Assembly (NCBI GenBank): GCA_032622095.1
Contig: CP136061.1
Span: forward strand, 190,718,369-190,782,368
DNA length: 64,000 bases
Direction: 5' to 3'
DNA from: Siphonodentalium dalli
Taxonomy: Eukaryota; Mollusca; Scaphopoda; Gadilida; Siphonodentaliidae
Below the pieces are notes generated by a model. The model did not search any database, was not told where the DNA came from, and was given only the letters and a program-made list of their open reading frames with translations. Positions within the stretch are counted from its first letter, which is position 1. Each line of letters opens with the position of its first letter. A program made the translations under genes and the position numbers. This document shows positions 37,365 to 49,000 of this stretch, one piece after another.

Positions 37365-37463
37365 ATGCCAAATAAATGCAGTGTTTTCAGCTGTGGCCGG
37401 TATGGTGAATCTCAATTAGTTATAAATTCTACATTCGTTTCCAAACGATATCGGTTTACGTGA
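37365..37463 (+). pseudogene. THAP-domain N-terminal fragment (candidate first exon or relic)
   Basis: The frame [16 protein letters not shown] resembles the start of THAP zinc-finger domains, where M-P-x-x-C-x-(V/A)-x-x-C opens the C2CH finger. The rest of the domain (the Cys-His pair and the AVPTIF-like box) is absent, and the frame stops at 37463. A GT at the Tyr-Gly codons (tatg|gtgaat) could be a splice donor, which would make this a first coding exon, but no matching next exon was found before MANF. It may instead be a remnant of a P-like transposon, since many THAP domains come from such elements. Only ~10 residues carry the similarity, so the call is weak. Confidence 0.3.
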
Positions 37464-37976
37464 CATTTGGCAGGATTTTGTGGGGGGAAACCAGTTTTGC
37501 AAAATCAGAGACCATTAAAGTGGTTGCCTACGAAATGGTCCAGAATTTGTTCCGTCCACTTAGAAAAAACTATTTTAAGTTGTATCCCCACTTTCCTTCA
37601 CCATGACTTAATAAAGAGCATTCCCTGTTAAGCGTATTCCTGATATGGTCTGAATAAAGAGCATTTGTGTATGTGATTACTTTTTTAAACCCGAAATTGA
37701 TATGATAATTGGATGTTCAAATGAACCACAGCCAATGTTTGTATTGATGTTATGCTTAATTGACACAAAGAGGTCGATAATATATGCACAAAGCCATATA
37801 TATATAGATAAGCTGGCAAACAGCATATGGCAGTGACAACTTTGTTAGTTATCCAATATGGATGTCGCTTTGTTTTGATAATAACGGGATTGCCCCTATC
37901 GCTATGTCATTGTCACGTGTTATATCACATGACTGCACCGACTGTTTCAATCACGTGATTTCAATAACTCCTTGCT

Positions 37977-38113
37977 CTAGCTATGTCCCTGGTTAGAAAT
38001 ATTTGTTTTAAGCGATTTTCACAAGTACTGACTGTTGTAGTTTTCAGAATCCCAGTCTTCTCAGTCTTGGTAGTCAGGTGAGCGACTCCACAGTCATTGA
38101 CTGTCTTGTATAT
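37977..38113 (+). repeat. Dispersed repeat, partner of 4642-4782
   Basis: It has the same order of words as the other copy ('agctatgtcc', 'acaagtactgactg', 'cccagtcttctcagtctt', 'cagtcattgactgtcttgt'). Confidence 0.75.
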
Positions 38114-38242
38114 ATGCCTGTACAAAATTTAGTGAAGTGATTAACGCCCCAGAAAAAAGGTATTTTTTCTTTGCAGCTTTAAGAGCATTACTAGATTTAT
38201 CCTGACATTTAACAGGAATGAGTAAGTATACACAATCTGAAA

Positions 38243-39120
38243 TCTATACTAAAAAAACTCAATTTTGCCTCTTTTTTTTTGTTCGTATGTATGTTTGTCT
38301 GCTTATATAGGCGACTAAACGGCTCGACCATCGGAGCGGAAAATTTGTATATAGGGGTAATTTGACCCGGAGAGCATTATTAGGTAGGACCTGTTCACAT
38401 CAGATGTCTTAATAGGGCACTAATAATTATTATATATATATTTTGGCTTGGGGCAACCAAACGGTTGGATAATCGGAGCTGAAATTGTTTGAATATGGGT
38501 AATTTGACCCGGGGAATCTTTGTCTGTGGGCCTATGATGTCTTAAAATGACACTAATAATTAATTTAACTAAATAATTATAAACCCAAAATTGTTGCAAT
38601 CTGGTAGGTGAAAATTGAGACCCTAGGATCAATTGACCTGTAGAATGTCATGAGATAGATGTTATTGACCTCAGACGACTTAAAGGGGCAAATATGAGCA
38701 ATAAAGAGCGTTTCTTCTCAGCTTAGATGATATGTAGGACAATTGGTACATATGGGTCAGGGGATTGTCATGTGATATGCGCCTTTGATCTTAGATGACA
38801 TAAAGGGGTCAAATACATTATATGGTCAATAACGAGCATTTATTATCAGCCGAGATGGTATGTGGGAAAATTGGTGCACAAAAGTAAAATGACGCAGGAA
38901 TGTCACGGGATAGGTGATGTTCACACAAAATGACTTAGAGGCACTAATAATTAGCAATAAAGACCATTTATTATCAACTTAGAAGAAATATATAACTTTA
39001 TCCATAGTCATGCAATAGGTGCTGTTTACCCCAGATGACTAATAAGTATTTAAAATGACCTGAAGAGCTACTAATAAATTATGGATTCTTCTCCCGAGCA
39101 ATGCCGGGTACCCCTGCTAG
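38243..39120 (+). mobile_element. Non-autonomous Helitron, intact ends
   Basis: It starts TCTATACTAAAAAAACTC after A (38242). It ends with a hairpin CCCGAGC-aat-GCCGGG (39093-39108), then TACCCCTG and CTAG, followed by T (39121). These are the 5' TC, subterminal hairpin, CTRR end and A|T target of Helitrons. The interior has degenerate ~120 bp units around 'ggtaatttgaccc' and 'gggcactaataat'. No Rep/helicase frame. Confidence 0.88.
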
Positions 39121-39653
39121 TAAGAGATAAAATACTTTTAATAGGAATACAAGTTGCATATTCATCTTGATGCTAAGTTGTATAATTTTATAATTGTATG
39201 GAGAAAGGTGATTCTCTGAAGTTTAAAACTCAAAGTTATCAAGGAACACACCTAAGTAAAGACGTTAGATAACTGGGTAATTTAAATGCCCAGTTAACTA
39301 TGAACAAAGTAACAATTTAAAGAACATAATTTAAATCATTAAAATTAAAAATTAATTTAAAACCATTTCTAATTAAATCATTAACTCCATTTGATTCAAA
39401 GATTACAAGGACAAATTAAATGCCCCCTTATTTCTAAGCAATGATCATTGCTGTGCATGATTCAAAGATTAATTTAAATATAACAAATTTCCAAAAAATA
39501 TATTTATTTAACATTTTCCAACAACATGGTCAACAACAACAACAACAACATCTATACTAAGTTGACTTATAAGTTATAGTATGTTTTTCATTTATTAAAA
39601 CTATATTTCATGATAATTTTGTTATTGAGATTTCAGCTGGTCTGCATGTTTAA

Positions 39654-39682
39654 TAGTCCAGGAGATATTGGTAGACCTCTGC

Positions 39683-39713
<31 letters not shown>

Positions 39714-42700
39714 ACCAGGACTCAACTTCACCCCACTAATTTTCTTCCTTATGGACTCCTCTAATTTTTTTCACTTGTTAACAAGAAAAAAAAGTGGCCG
39801 CAGAGACTCCAGACAAGATGGCGTCCATCATGGCGGCCATTTTTTTTATATGCACCAGGTCTCTTTGATCGCCGTTATAGTAAAGATCATGTCACATGCG
39901 GTCTTCTTTTCCGTTCGATTCGTTATGGTAATATACAACCCTTACAAATTAGCCAAAAATCCAATATGGCGGCCAAGATGGCCGCCGAAATGTGAAAATT
40001 TGCTATTTTTCGGACATTTCACCACCTTTCGTTTGTCTCTGTGGGAACATATTGGCACCTTGACGCGATTTTATACATTTATCGTCTAGAAGAGTCATTG
40101 GCGAACACACGGGGATCATAATATACATTCCTTGACGGATATTTTTGTCCGATATCACGTTTTCCCAAATGCCGGTATAATCCGGTCAAAGCCAAAACGA
40201 CGCTAATAACGCAATGTCTGTTTCGAATCAATGAGTGTCATTGCTATTATTACTCCAGCCATGATTATATATGTGCAGGAGATACTCGGGCTAGGATTCC
40301 TCTTATACCTGAGTTGAGGAATATTTACCCAAATTCAAGATGGCGGCCAAAATGGCCACCAGAAATAGAAAAATCGCTGATTTTAACATCAGTGAAAGTT
40401 ATTGTCACGACAACTCCACACCTGCTTACTATTGTGAGTTGGGAACACTTAGTCGAATAACTGTCCTTATATTGCATCCAAATAAAAGTCCCCCAAATCC
40501 AAAATGGCGCCCACAATGGCGGACAAATTTTGAAAAATCACCAAAATTCCCTCATGTTCACATCATTGGGTATTATTGCCGAGAAAACTCCACACATGCT
40601 GACAGTTAAGTTGTAAATACTGAGGTGAAGTAATTACCTTGCATCTGATGAAGGAAATTGTTTTCAAAATCGAAGATGGCGGCCAAAATGGCGTCCGAAC
40701 TTTGAAAACAAGCTTACATTCCTTTACTTTCTTACTATGGGCGTTATTGTTACGCAATTCTACCCATATGGAACATTGATATGAAGTATTCATATGGAAT
40801 ATTGATATGAGGTATTCATTTGAGTTTGGCCAACTCTCACAGTCAAGATGACTGACAAGCTGGCGGCCAGAAATTGAAAAGAAGTCGAAATTGTCACATA
40901 CTAATTTCAACTTTTTGTCATAATATCAATATGTATGGATTGGACGAAACGGTGCATAAGCCATCTATTAGTTCAAACATAGGTCGTCGCCTTCTGGAAG
41001 GATGAAAACCCACAATAATCGCGATGTGGCATTTCGAAATCCATTCTCCACTAAGCGCCCATAATGGCCGTAACCGTATATGGGTGTGCCGAATTGTCAT
41101 ATTATGACTTCCAAGAATCAAAACAACAGTACCTGAGCTTATTCTGATTTGCCACATTCAGAATTATCTGGATCAGCATCCGTCTCGTCACATTAATCTA
41201 TCTCGCTCACACCAACACAGTTTTCTACACTTCTTGGTAGAAGGGTCCCACTAATCGGAATGTTTCAAGCAACACATATGCCGGTGTCAAGCTCACGTGT
41301 TTGTCTCGAAAGCTGGGAATTCATATCCTTATTCTTGGCGAGCTTCATTCGTGGTAGCTTATGCTATAATTCAGATGCTACATATGGGATCTGAGCGTCA
41401 TATTGCGTGATAAACTACAAAGGTATGCGGTCGATACGTATACTAGCTTTCAGAAGGACCTCTCTATCTGCGTATTTTTTCAGATTTGGTTATCTAATGT
41501 GGATAACAAACTATACATCTGGTGATCTTCCCATCCAGCCACTTCTCAATATATGGTTCATCAATTCACATATTCACGTACAGACGTAGCCGGACAACTT
41601 CTGTGTATGGCTTCGAATGTTTCTGCTAAGGCGTAGAAGACCATAATGCATAATATACCCACACTTCTTGACCATGATCATAAGAACAGTCCTGGTGGCG
41701 TCCATCAATCGTCTCACCGTACATATCCAAGCAGATAATGACAATACATGCGGTGCTAGTTTGTGGGCATGTGTCATGATAGTGGAAATGAAATTGGACA
41801 ATGGCTGCACCACCCCTTCTTTGGGTATGTTTTAGATTCAGACATGATCTCATGTGGTTTTGCTTTCCTTGTATGCTAAGATTGTATGTTTCAATCCGCT
41901 TGGAAGCCGTTCTTAATCAACGAACCAGACGTGTACCATTGGCTACTACTATATAAGCCCCACCAGACTGGGATGTAGTCTTCAGGACGATGCATTTGAT
42001 AGTTACCGATAATATGTCATACTCACGCTGGGTGGTGGTCGGTATGGTTCAAGAAAGTACAATGCCATCAACACAAGGGTGAAATGTTCAACGCGAAGAA
42101 CATCTAGAGGAATGTTATTTTGATGAGATCTTGCATTCAGTTTAACCTACGTTGGGTACACCAAGTGATTTATTGGTAACATCACCATTCAAAACCATTG
42201 TCCTGCATGATACATCTTAACTACTATATTCTAAAGTTATATAATATAAAGCTATATGATCATAAAGGTCACGTTCACCAACGTCGACATCCATTGCCAT
42301 CGAGACTATAAATTGCTTTTTAAACACACAGTGAAATAAATGCACCACAGTTCCTGACATTTTCTTGAATAATACCGCCCACATACTGACAATAACCCTG
42401 AGATATCATAACAATGCATACCTTCATTCCATAAAGACATTATCCTTTAGCCCACCCGACTGGCTAGGATAGTATTATCCAGACAAAATTATACGTCTGG
42501 TCATGTTGATTCAGAACGGCCTAGAAACGGATGTGGAAATACCATCTTACCACACCAAAAATGACCAACACGCATGACATTATATATTGAAACATGCACC
42601 TGGTGTAGGGTTGTATACCGTGGCCCATTTCATTCCCACTGTCATGGCGCATGTCCACAAACTAGCACCGCGAGTATTGTTCTTCTCTGCTGGGAGCTAT

Positions 42701-44705
42701 TCGACGAGACGACTGCGGGACGTCACAGTTTGCTTAGGATCATGGTCAAGAAGTGTGGGTAGTCGGTACATTATGGTCTTCTCCTTAGCAGATAGGCATC
42801 TGCCCAAGGGAATGAGACAGCTAGCTACCTCCGAAACACTGCCGAAGTTGTCCACGTATGCCAATACGTTCGCTAAGTTGGTGAGTTGAACCATCTATTG
42901 AGAAGTGAATAGTTAACTGGGAAGTTCGCCAGGTATACATGTCATTATCCCCACGGGGTATGAGAAAGACATACATAGAGACGACCTTCTGTAAGCTTGT
43001 ATACTTATCGACCATATGCCTTTCTAGTTCAAGATGACGAACAAATCCCATATTTAGCAAGCATCAAAATTCTTAAGCCAGACACCGGGAAATTAATTGT
43101 TTGAAACGTTATGATTAAAAGGACCCTTCTCACGGGAAGTGTTGAATACTTTGTCGGTGTGAGCGACCTAGGTTTATCAGGCAAAGAAATGGAAACTGGT
43201 CCAGATCATTAAGGACGTGGCAAATCAGAATCTTTTACCAGGTAATTGTTCTAATATGGCTATTCGGCGCACCTACGGTTACGGCCATTATCGGCGCGAA
43301 GTGTAAAATGGATTTCGAAATGACACATCGCTATATTAAGTGTGGGTTTTCGTACTTCCAGAAGGACACGATCAATGTTATGCGTTTTGATACGTTTTAA
43401 GTTGAACTAATATATGGTTTGTGTATAGTTTCGTCCATACATATCGATACTATGACAAAAAGTTGAAATTCGTATGTGAATATATCGATTTCTTTTCAAT
43501 TTCTGGCCTCCAGTTTAGCTGCCATCTTGACCTTGAGTATCAATTGCCAAACTCAAATGAAAACTTCATACCAATATTCCATATCAACATGTGATGGTGG
43601 GTAGAATTCGCGAAACAATAACACCCATCGTAAGAAAGTAAAGGAATGTAGGCGTGTTTTCAAATATCGGTCGCCATTTTGGCCGCCATCTTATATTTGG
43701 AAAACCATTTCTTGCATGGGATGTAAGGTAATTACTTCACCTCAGTATTTACAACTCAACTGTCAGCATGTGTGGAGTTTTCTCGACAATAATGCCCAAT
43801 GATGTGAACATGAGGGAATTTCGGTGATTTTTCAAAATTTGTCCGCCATTGTGGGCGCCATTTTGGATTTGGGGGACTTTTATTTGGATGCATTATAAGG
43901 ACAGTTATTCGACTAAGTGTTCCCAACTCACAATAGTAAGCAGGTGTGGAGTTGTCGTGACAATAACTCTCACTGATGTTAAAATCAGCGATTTTCGGCG
44001 ATTTTTCTATTTCTGGTGGCCAATTTGGCCGCCATCTTGGATTTAGGTGAATATTCCTCAACTCAGGTATAAGAGGAATCCTAGCCCGAGTATCTGCTGC
44101 ACATATATAATCATGGCTGGAGTAATAATAGCAATAACACTCATTGATTCGAAACAGACATTGCGTTATTAGCGTCGTTTTGGCTTTGACAGGATTATAC
44201 CGGCATTTGGGGAAAACGTGATATCGGACAAAAATATCCGTCAAGGAATGTATATTATGATCCCTGTGTGTTCGCCAATGACTCTTCTAGACGATAAATG
44301 TATAAAATCGCGTCAAGGTGCCAATATGTTCCCACAGAGACAAACGAAAGGTGGTGAAATGTCCGAAAAATAGCAAATTTTCACATTTCGGCGGCCATCT
44401 TGGCCGCCATATTGGATTTTTGGCTAATTTGTAAGGATTGTATATTACCATAACGAATCGAACGGAAAAGAAGACCGCATGTGACATCATCTTTACTATA
44501 ACGGCGATCAAAGAGACCTGGTGCATATAAAACAAATGGCCGCCATGATGGACGCCATCTTGTCTGGAGTCTCTGCGGCCACTTTTTTTTCTTGTTAACA
44601 AGTGAATAAAATTAGAGGAGACCTTAAGGAAGAAAATTAGTGGGGTGAAGTTGAGTCCTGTGGGGGGGGGGGGGGTGCAGAGGTCTACCAATATCTCCTG
44701 GACTA
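39654..44705. mobile_element. 5.05 kb foldback element, arms of ~2.4 kb
   Basis: The left end tagtccaggagatattggta (39654) is repeated inverted at 44705. Inverted similarity continues almost to the centre (about 42100-42300). The outer ~1.2 kb arms (39654-40900 against 43480-44705) are nearly identical; the inner arms are clearly related but more diverged (41620-41810 against 42600-42800). Both ends have C/G homopolymers at the same place. The outer arms contain six pairs of 'aagatggcggcc'-type words about 140-380 bases apart. The flanks allow a TA or TAA target duplication, not decisive. Long frames (159, 162, 134 codons) in the arms are mirror images and have no known domain. Confidence 0.85.
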
Positions 44706-44987
44706 TAATATGTAATGATGTGCAGTCATACCTGTATGCCTACTGATTCATTAAAGACACACTTAATTTTCGAGTCGCCAATTATATTTTTTATTTTGCC
44801 ATCATATTGGGTATTAATACAATCTATACCATAACATGATTAAAATACTATAATTCATCACCATTTGGAAGGTCTGTGTCTCAGAAGGTGCCCATAGATT
44901 AATAGAAAATAGCTGAAATCCTAAAATAATTCTCCCAGTTATTGCTCCCAGTACCCGTTATGCAACACAATTCAAACTGTACATGGT

Positions 44988-45057
44988 TTATTTTCAATGG
45001 AAGGGGAATAACTCTATATCTAAATATACAGAGTTATTCCTCTTCCATTGGAAATAA
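44988..45057. repeat. Hairpin
   Basis: ttattttcaatggaagggga is mirrored by tcctcttccattggaaataa. The stem is about 30 bp. Confidence 0.85.
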
Positions 45058-45654
45058 TAGACTTTCTGCAGAAACTTTAGCACAGAACAGACGTCTATGT
45101 CTCAACAAAACCAACCCGCTCACAGTTTATTACATCGAATAAGTTGAAAATACAATGTTTTGGAGCTTCCTTTCAAATGGTAGTATACATTATGGCATAT
45201 TTTAAGTTAGGCCTATAATGTGATCTGGGCCCAGTGGGGGTTCGAAAATTAAGTGGGCGTTTAATTAACTAATTAAATTGTTTTGAGTAATTTCAATAAT
45301 GTTGGAAGTATTCTTTTGTTTTTTATTTATCTTTATTATCAATATTAGTTAATCGTGAAATTTTACATTTCCTTTTTGAACATTTTTATTCAGTTCTGTG
45401 ATGTTTAAAATCCAATTTATTCCAAAGCATAGTAGGCCCACCATACCTGCTAGGACTTGTTGAAAATATACATTGATTTAAACTAGTTCAAGTCTAGCTT
45501 TTTGATATGAGATGGTATCAAGTTCTCACTGTCATAGAACGATCAGAAGAAAATGTTATGCTTGATTGCCTGGGGAGAGTGGGCCCGGATCCGGTAGAAA
45601 GGGGTTAAAATTGAACACGAACATGGGGGTTCCCAAGTTACTATTTTTACCCAA

Positions 45655-45686
45655 CACGTCACACCATTTAAGTTTTTCCAGCCAAT
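45655..45686. promoter_or_regulatory. Possible MANF promoter motifs: UPRE-like core and CCAAT box
   Basis: About 290-320 bases upstream of the MANF ATG, CACGTCA (45655-45661; TGACGTG on the - strand) matches the core of an unfolded-protein-response element. A CCAAT box follows at 45682-45686. MANF genes are known to be induced by ER stress through ERSE/UPRE sites. The spacing here is not the canonical CCAAT-N9-CCACG, so this is only suggestive. Confidence 0.3.
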
Positions 45687-45976
45687 CAAATTGAGACAAA
45701 TGTACTGAAAATCCGAGACACACGTTGTCAAAAAATAAAGTAAAGTCTGATTCTCTTATTTCGAACATCTTTATGTCAGAATAGGAAGCAATGCTTAATC
45801 TTTCACTGTCGAAATCAGTTTAATATTGAGTTTGTGCACATATTGAAAAACTATCCTTGTCTGTGCATTTATTTTTTATTGAAGCTTGCGTATTTTCGTC
45901 GTATCATCAGTTTGTCGTTCGCCGGCATTTTTGAAACAAATTTAGAAATTAGATCAAGAAGCGGTACATTTGCGTG

Positions 45977-46070
45977 ATGGATACTCGGAACATAGCAAGC
46001 GGAGCAGCACTCGTAGTCCTGTGTATTATTGGTTTATCGAGTGCCAAACTCAAAGATGGTGATTGTGAAG
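45977..46070 (+). CDS. MANF: MANF exon 1 (signal peptide)
   Basis: It starts at the ATG in tgcgtgATGg and ends before gttagtaa. It has 31 codons plus one base and encodes the signal peptide followed by KLKDGDCE. The first cysteine of the saposin-like fold is in this exon. A 12.5 kb intron follows. Confidence 0.93.
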
Positions 46071-49000
46071 GTTAGTAATTAATCAATTTCATGTTTATTT
46101 TTGATTTTGTAATTGTTAATAATAATGTTACTGTATTATTGTATGTGTGGCCATAATGCAATATCATTATCATACGACTTCCCCGTCGTCGATCAAATGT
46201 TTTGAGTTTTTCAAAGATATATAACTCTAATACTCCCCTTAGTAAAATATTACCTTTACTAAATAACCGACACACCAAAGGATCAATGACACCAAAGAGG
46301 GACACGTTTCAAAAACACTGGTACTGTGGTAGGGTGGGTGAACTTGGGTTGAGGTTGGCGGCACTTTAAAACAAACTTCAGCCCAAAATTTACTCGACAG
46401 GGAAATCGTGTGAGATTTCCGTATATATAAATACTATAACTAAGGGAAACCGGAAAGGTTATTCTGCCATTGAATAATAATTGTTTTGGACACTAGCATG
46501 AAAAAGCGAGATAGGAGATGACTTTCGTTAGTTGGGTACCATGCACTATCAAGTCTACAAAGAAACAATAAACTTGACGACTCACCACGGCTAAAGCGTA
46601 ATTAACAATGTTTTAATTAAGAACTGTACGGTAGGCGTATTGTAGTGTGTTTTGTGAAAATATCAGATTTTGTTAGTAAAATAAGAATGTTCCGCATTTG
46701 TATTCACCTGTGGTATATTTTTTAAGGTCATGAACATTCAATCGATGCGTCTTACCTGATTGGATAAAGCGAACAACTTCACTTGGAGGCATATGGTTGT
46801 GAAAATATCAAGCGAATGCCATCAAGAGAATATTCCGTACGGAAGCACGAGGGATCACAATTTCAAAATCAAAGGAATCATGTGAAATGGCTCCAGGGGA
46901 TGAATAGTCTATGCGTGACTTTCGCGCTGCTGATTAGTTGATTTATAACTGGAATATCATAATAAATAAAAACTCAGGTTTCAACACTTCTAATCGATGT
47001 ATCTCACTGAAACACGTGTGGTTTATGTCTGACATGGTTGTTAATGTGTGGTCCCGTACATTCCAATTGGGGCATTTTTATTTCAAATTTCATCAAGAAC
47101 GTACCACAAAGTCAGGTACCGGTATAAATGCAGCCAATCAGATTTGAGCTTACAAATGGCATTGTCTAGATATTGTGAACATCATCTTGTGAAAGTTACA
47201 TGTAGATGGAAGATTTTCATCACAGATAAACATATTTTTATGATTCTTTCTTACCCTTTCTAATGGTAAATTATCCAAAACAGATTAATTTTGCATCGCT
47301 CAAAAGTTAAAAAGCTGCAGTGAGTCGTTGAGTTTATTGTTTCTTTGTAGACGTGATAGAGGTACCTGACTAACGAAAGTCAATTGTTATCTCACTTTTA
47401 TGTGTTGGTGTCCAAAATCTAATGAGATGTGTATTTCGCATTAAAAATGTAGCTCAATCGGGCTATGCAATAATTTGAATATCAGCACTGGTATATTCGT
47501 ATTATACTCTCCAGTTTATGCAACATGATAAACTCTCCCAAATGCTGATCAAAATGTTGAAAAACTGGTTATGGTTATCTATATGATATTGATTTTTTTC
47601 CCTAATTTATATACTTAAATCAGTAAATGATTGAATCTGGAATTATTTAAAACTTCAACTAATTAAGTGAGCACTGCCACTTCAAAGTCACAGTAAAAGA
47701 CTGCTACAGTGCTAGATTTCTTTAACATAAAATGGTAGACTTCCGTAAGGTCACAATGGTCATGCAATTTCTTTACTAAATATGAAATTAATATCATTTA
47801 ATTTATGTTTTCCACACCAAAAATGCAAAATCAAATATGAATTATTTATAGCATTATGATATTAAAAAAAACGCGGAAATATCCGAAGTCTGTCAAGTGA
47901 GTGCTACCACATGACCACAACGCGGTCACATGACCGATCATCTGCAGCGACGCTTACCGATGACAGCGGTGGGTGGAGCTTGAAATAATTCCGCCAATCG
48001 CGTAACGAGTTGATAAATTACGCTGGATAATTACCTAAGCCTTTCTGAGCCTTTACGATAAATAGCGATCACGGAATAAAACTGTTTGAATGTGCTGAAT
48101 TATGAACTGGCTTTGCTAGAATGTGGATTATATAACGAATAATGATGGCTAAAATGCACTTTGATGCGATAAAAGTTATTTGAAATGAGAATAATTTATG
48201 CAGAAATGCAATGAGCGAGCGAAATTTCGTTCAAAACTAATTTAACTGTTTCTGAAAGAATACAAGTTAGGCCATATACCGGTACTTCATTCTTCGTTGT
48301 ATAGTACCATTTCGGAAGCTAGTTTACACATTAGTGTCATCCCGTTGTGCGCTATATGCGTACAATTAAATACAAATGGGTGTGATTAAAAAGGTGGCAG
48401 TTATTGTATTAGTACATGTATCATGATGGCTTAAATTCGTCATAATAATGTTCCTGTCTGTTTCTTCACACGAAACATTTTGTGTGGAGAAGTACATGAC
48501 TGGACAGCTTGCTAAAATCTTTCCAGTCAAGATCGATAAGTGAGTAAACAAAATAATTCACTCGAATACACAACAGACTGTTGAAACTACAATAATTATT
48601 AGTTAGGCTGCAGTTTAGCATAACGATATTTTTTTAATTGAAGGCTAGCCTGGCATTGTTTTTCAGTTTGTTGTTTGTTTTATTTTACGCTTTGATGGCA
48701 CATATTGATTTTCTAGAGAGGATTTTTTTTTAATTGTTAGCATAGAAAAACTCCAACGATTGCCTCTAATAAAGAGCGTCCATGTTTTCGTTGCGGTGTA
48801 GACAATAAAGAGCGTTCTCAATTATGAACGTGCTCTATTTTGATATGTCATGGGTGATTTTGTATGTGGTATTGTGACAATCTCATATATATTTTGCTGT
48901 CTGTTTGTTTGTTTGTCATTGATACAAATCTACGATTCTCGACCGATCGGGACGAAACTTGGTACGTGTGTGTAGTTTGACCAGGCGGTGGACATTGGCG

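Noticed and set aside
43756-44244. 162-codon minus-strand frame
   Set aside because: Lies in the foldback arm and is mirrored by frames at 40340-40609. No recognisable domain, and it alternates with 'atggcggcc' repeats.
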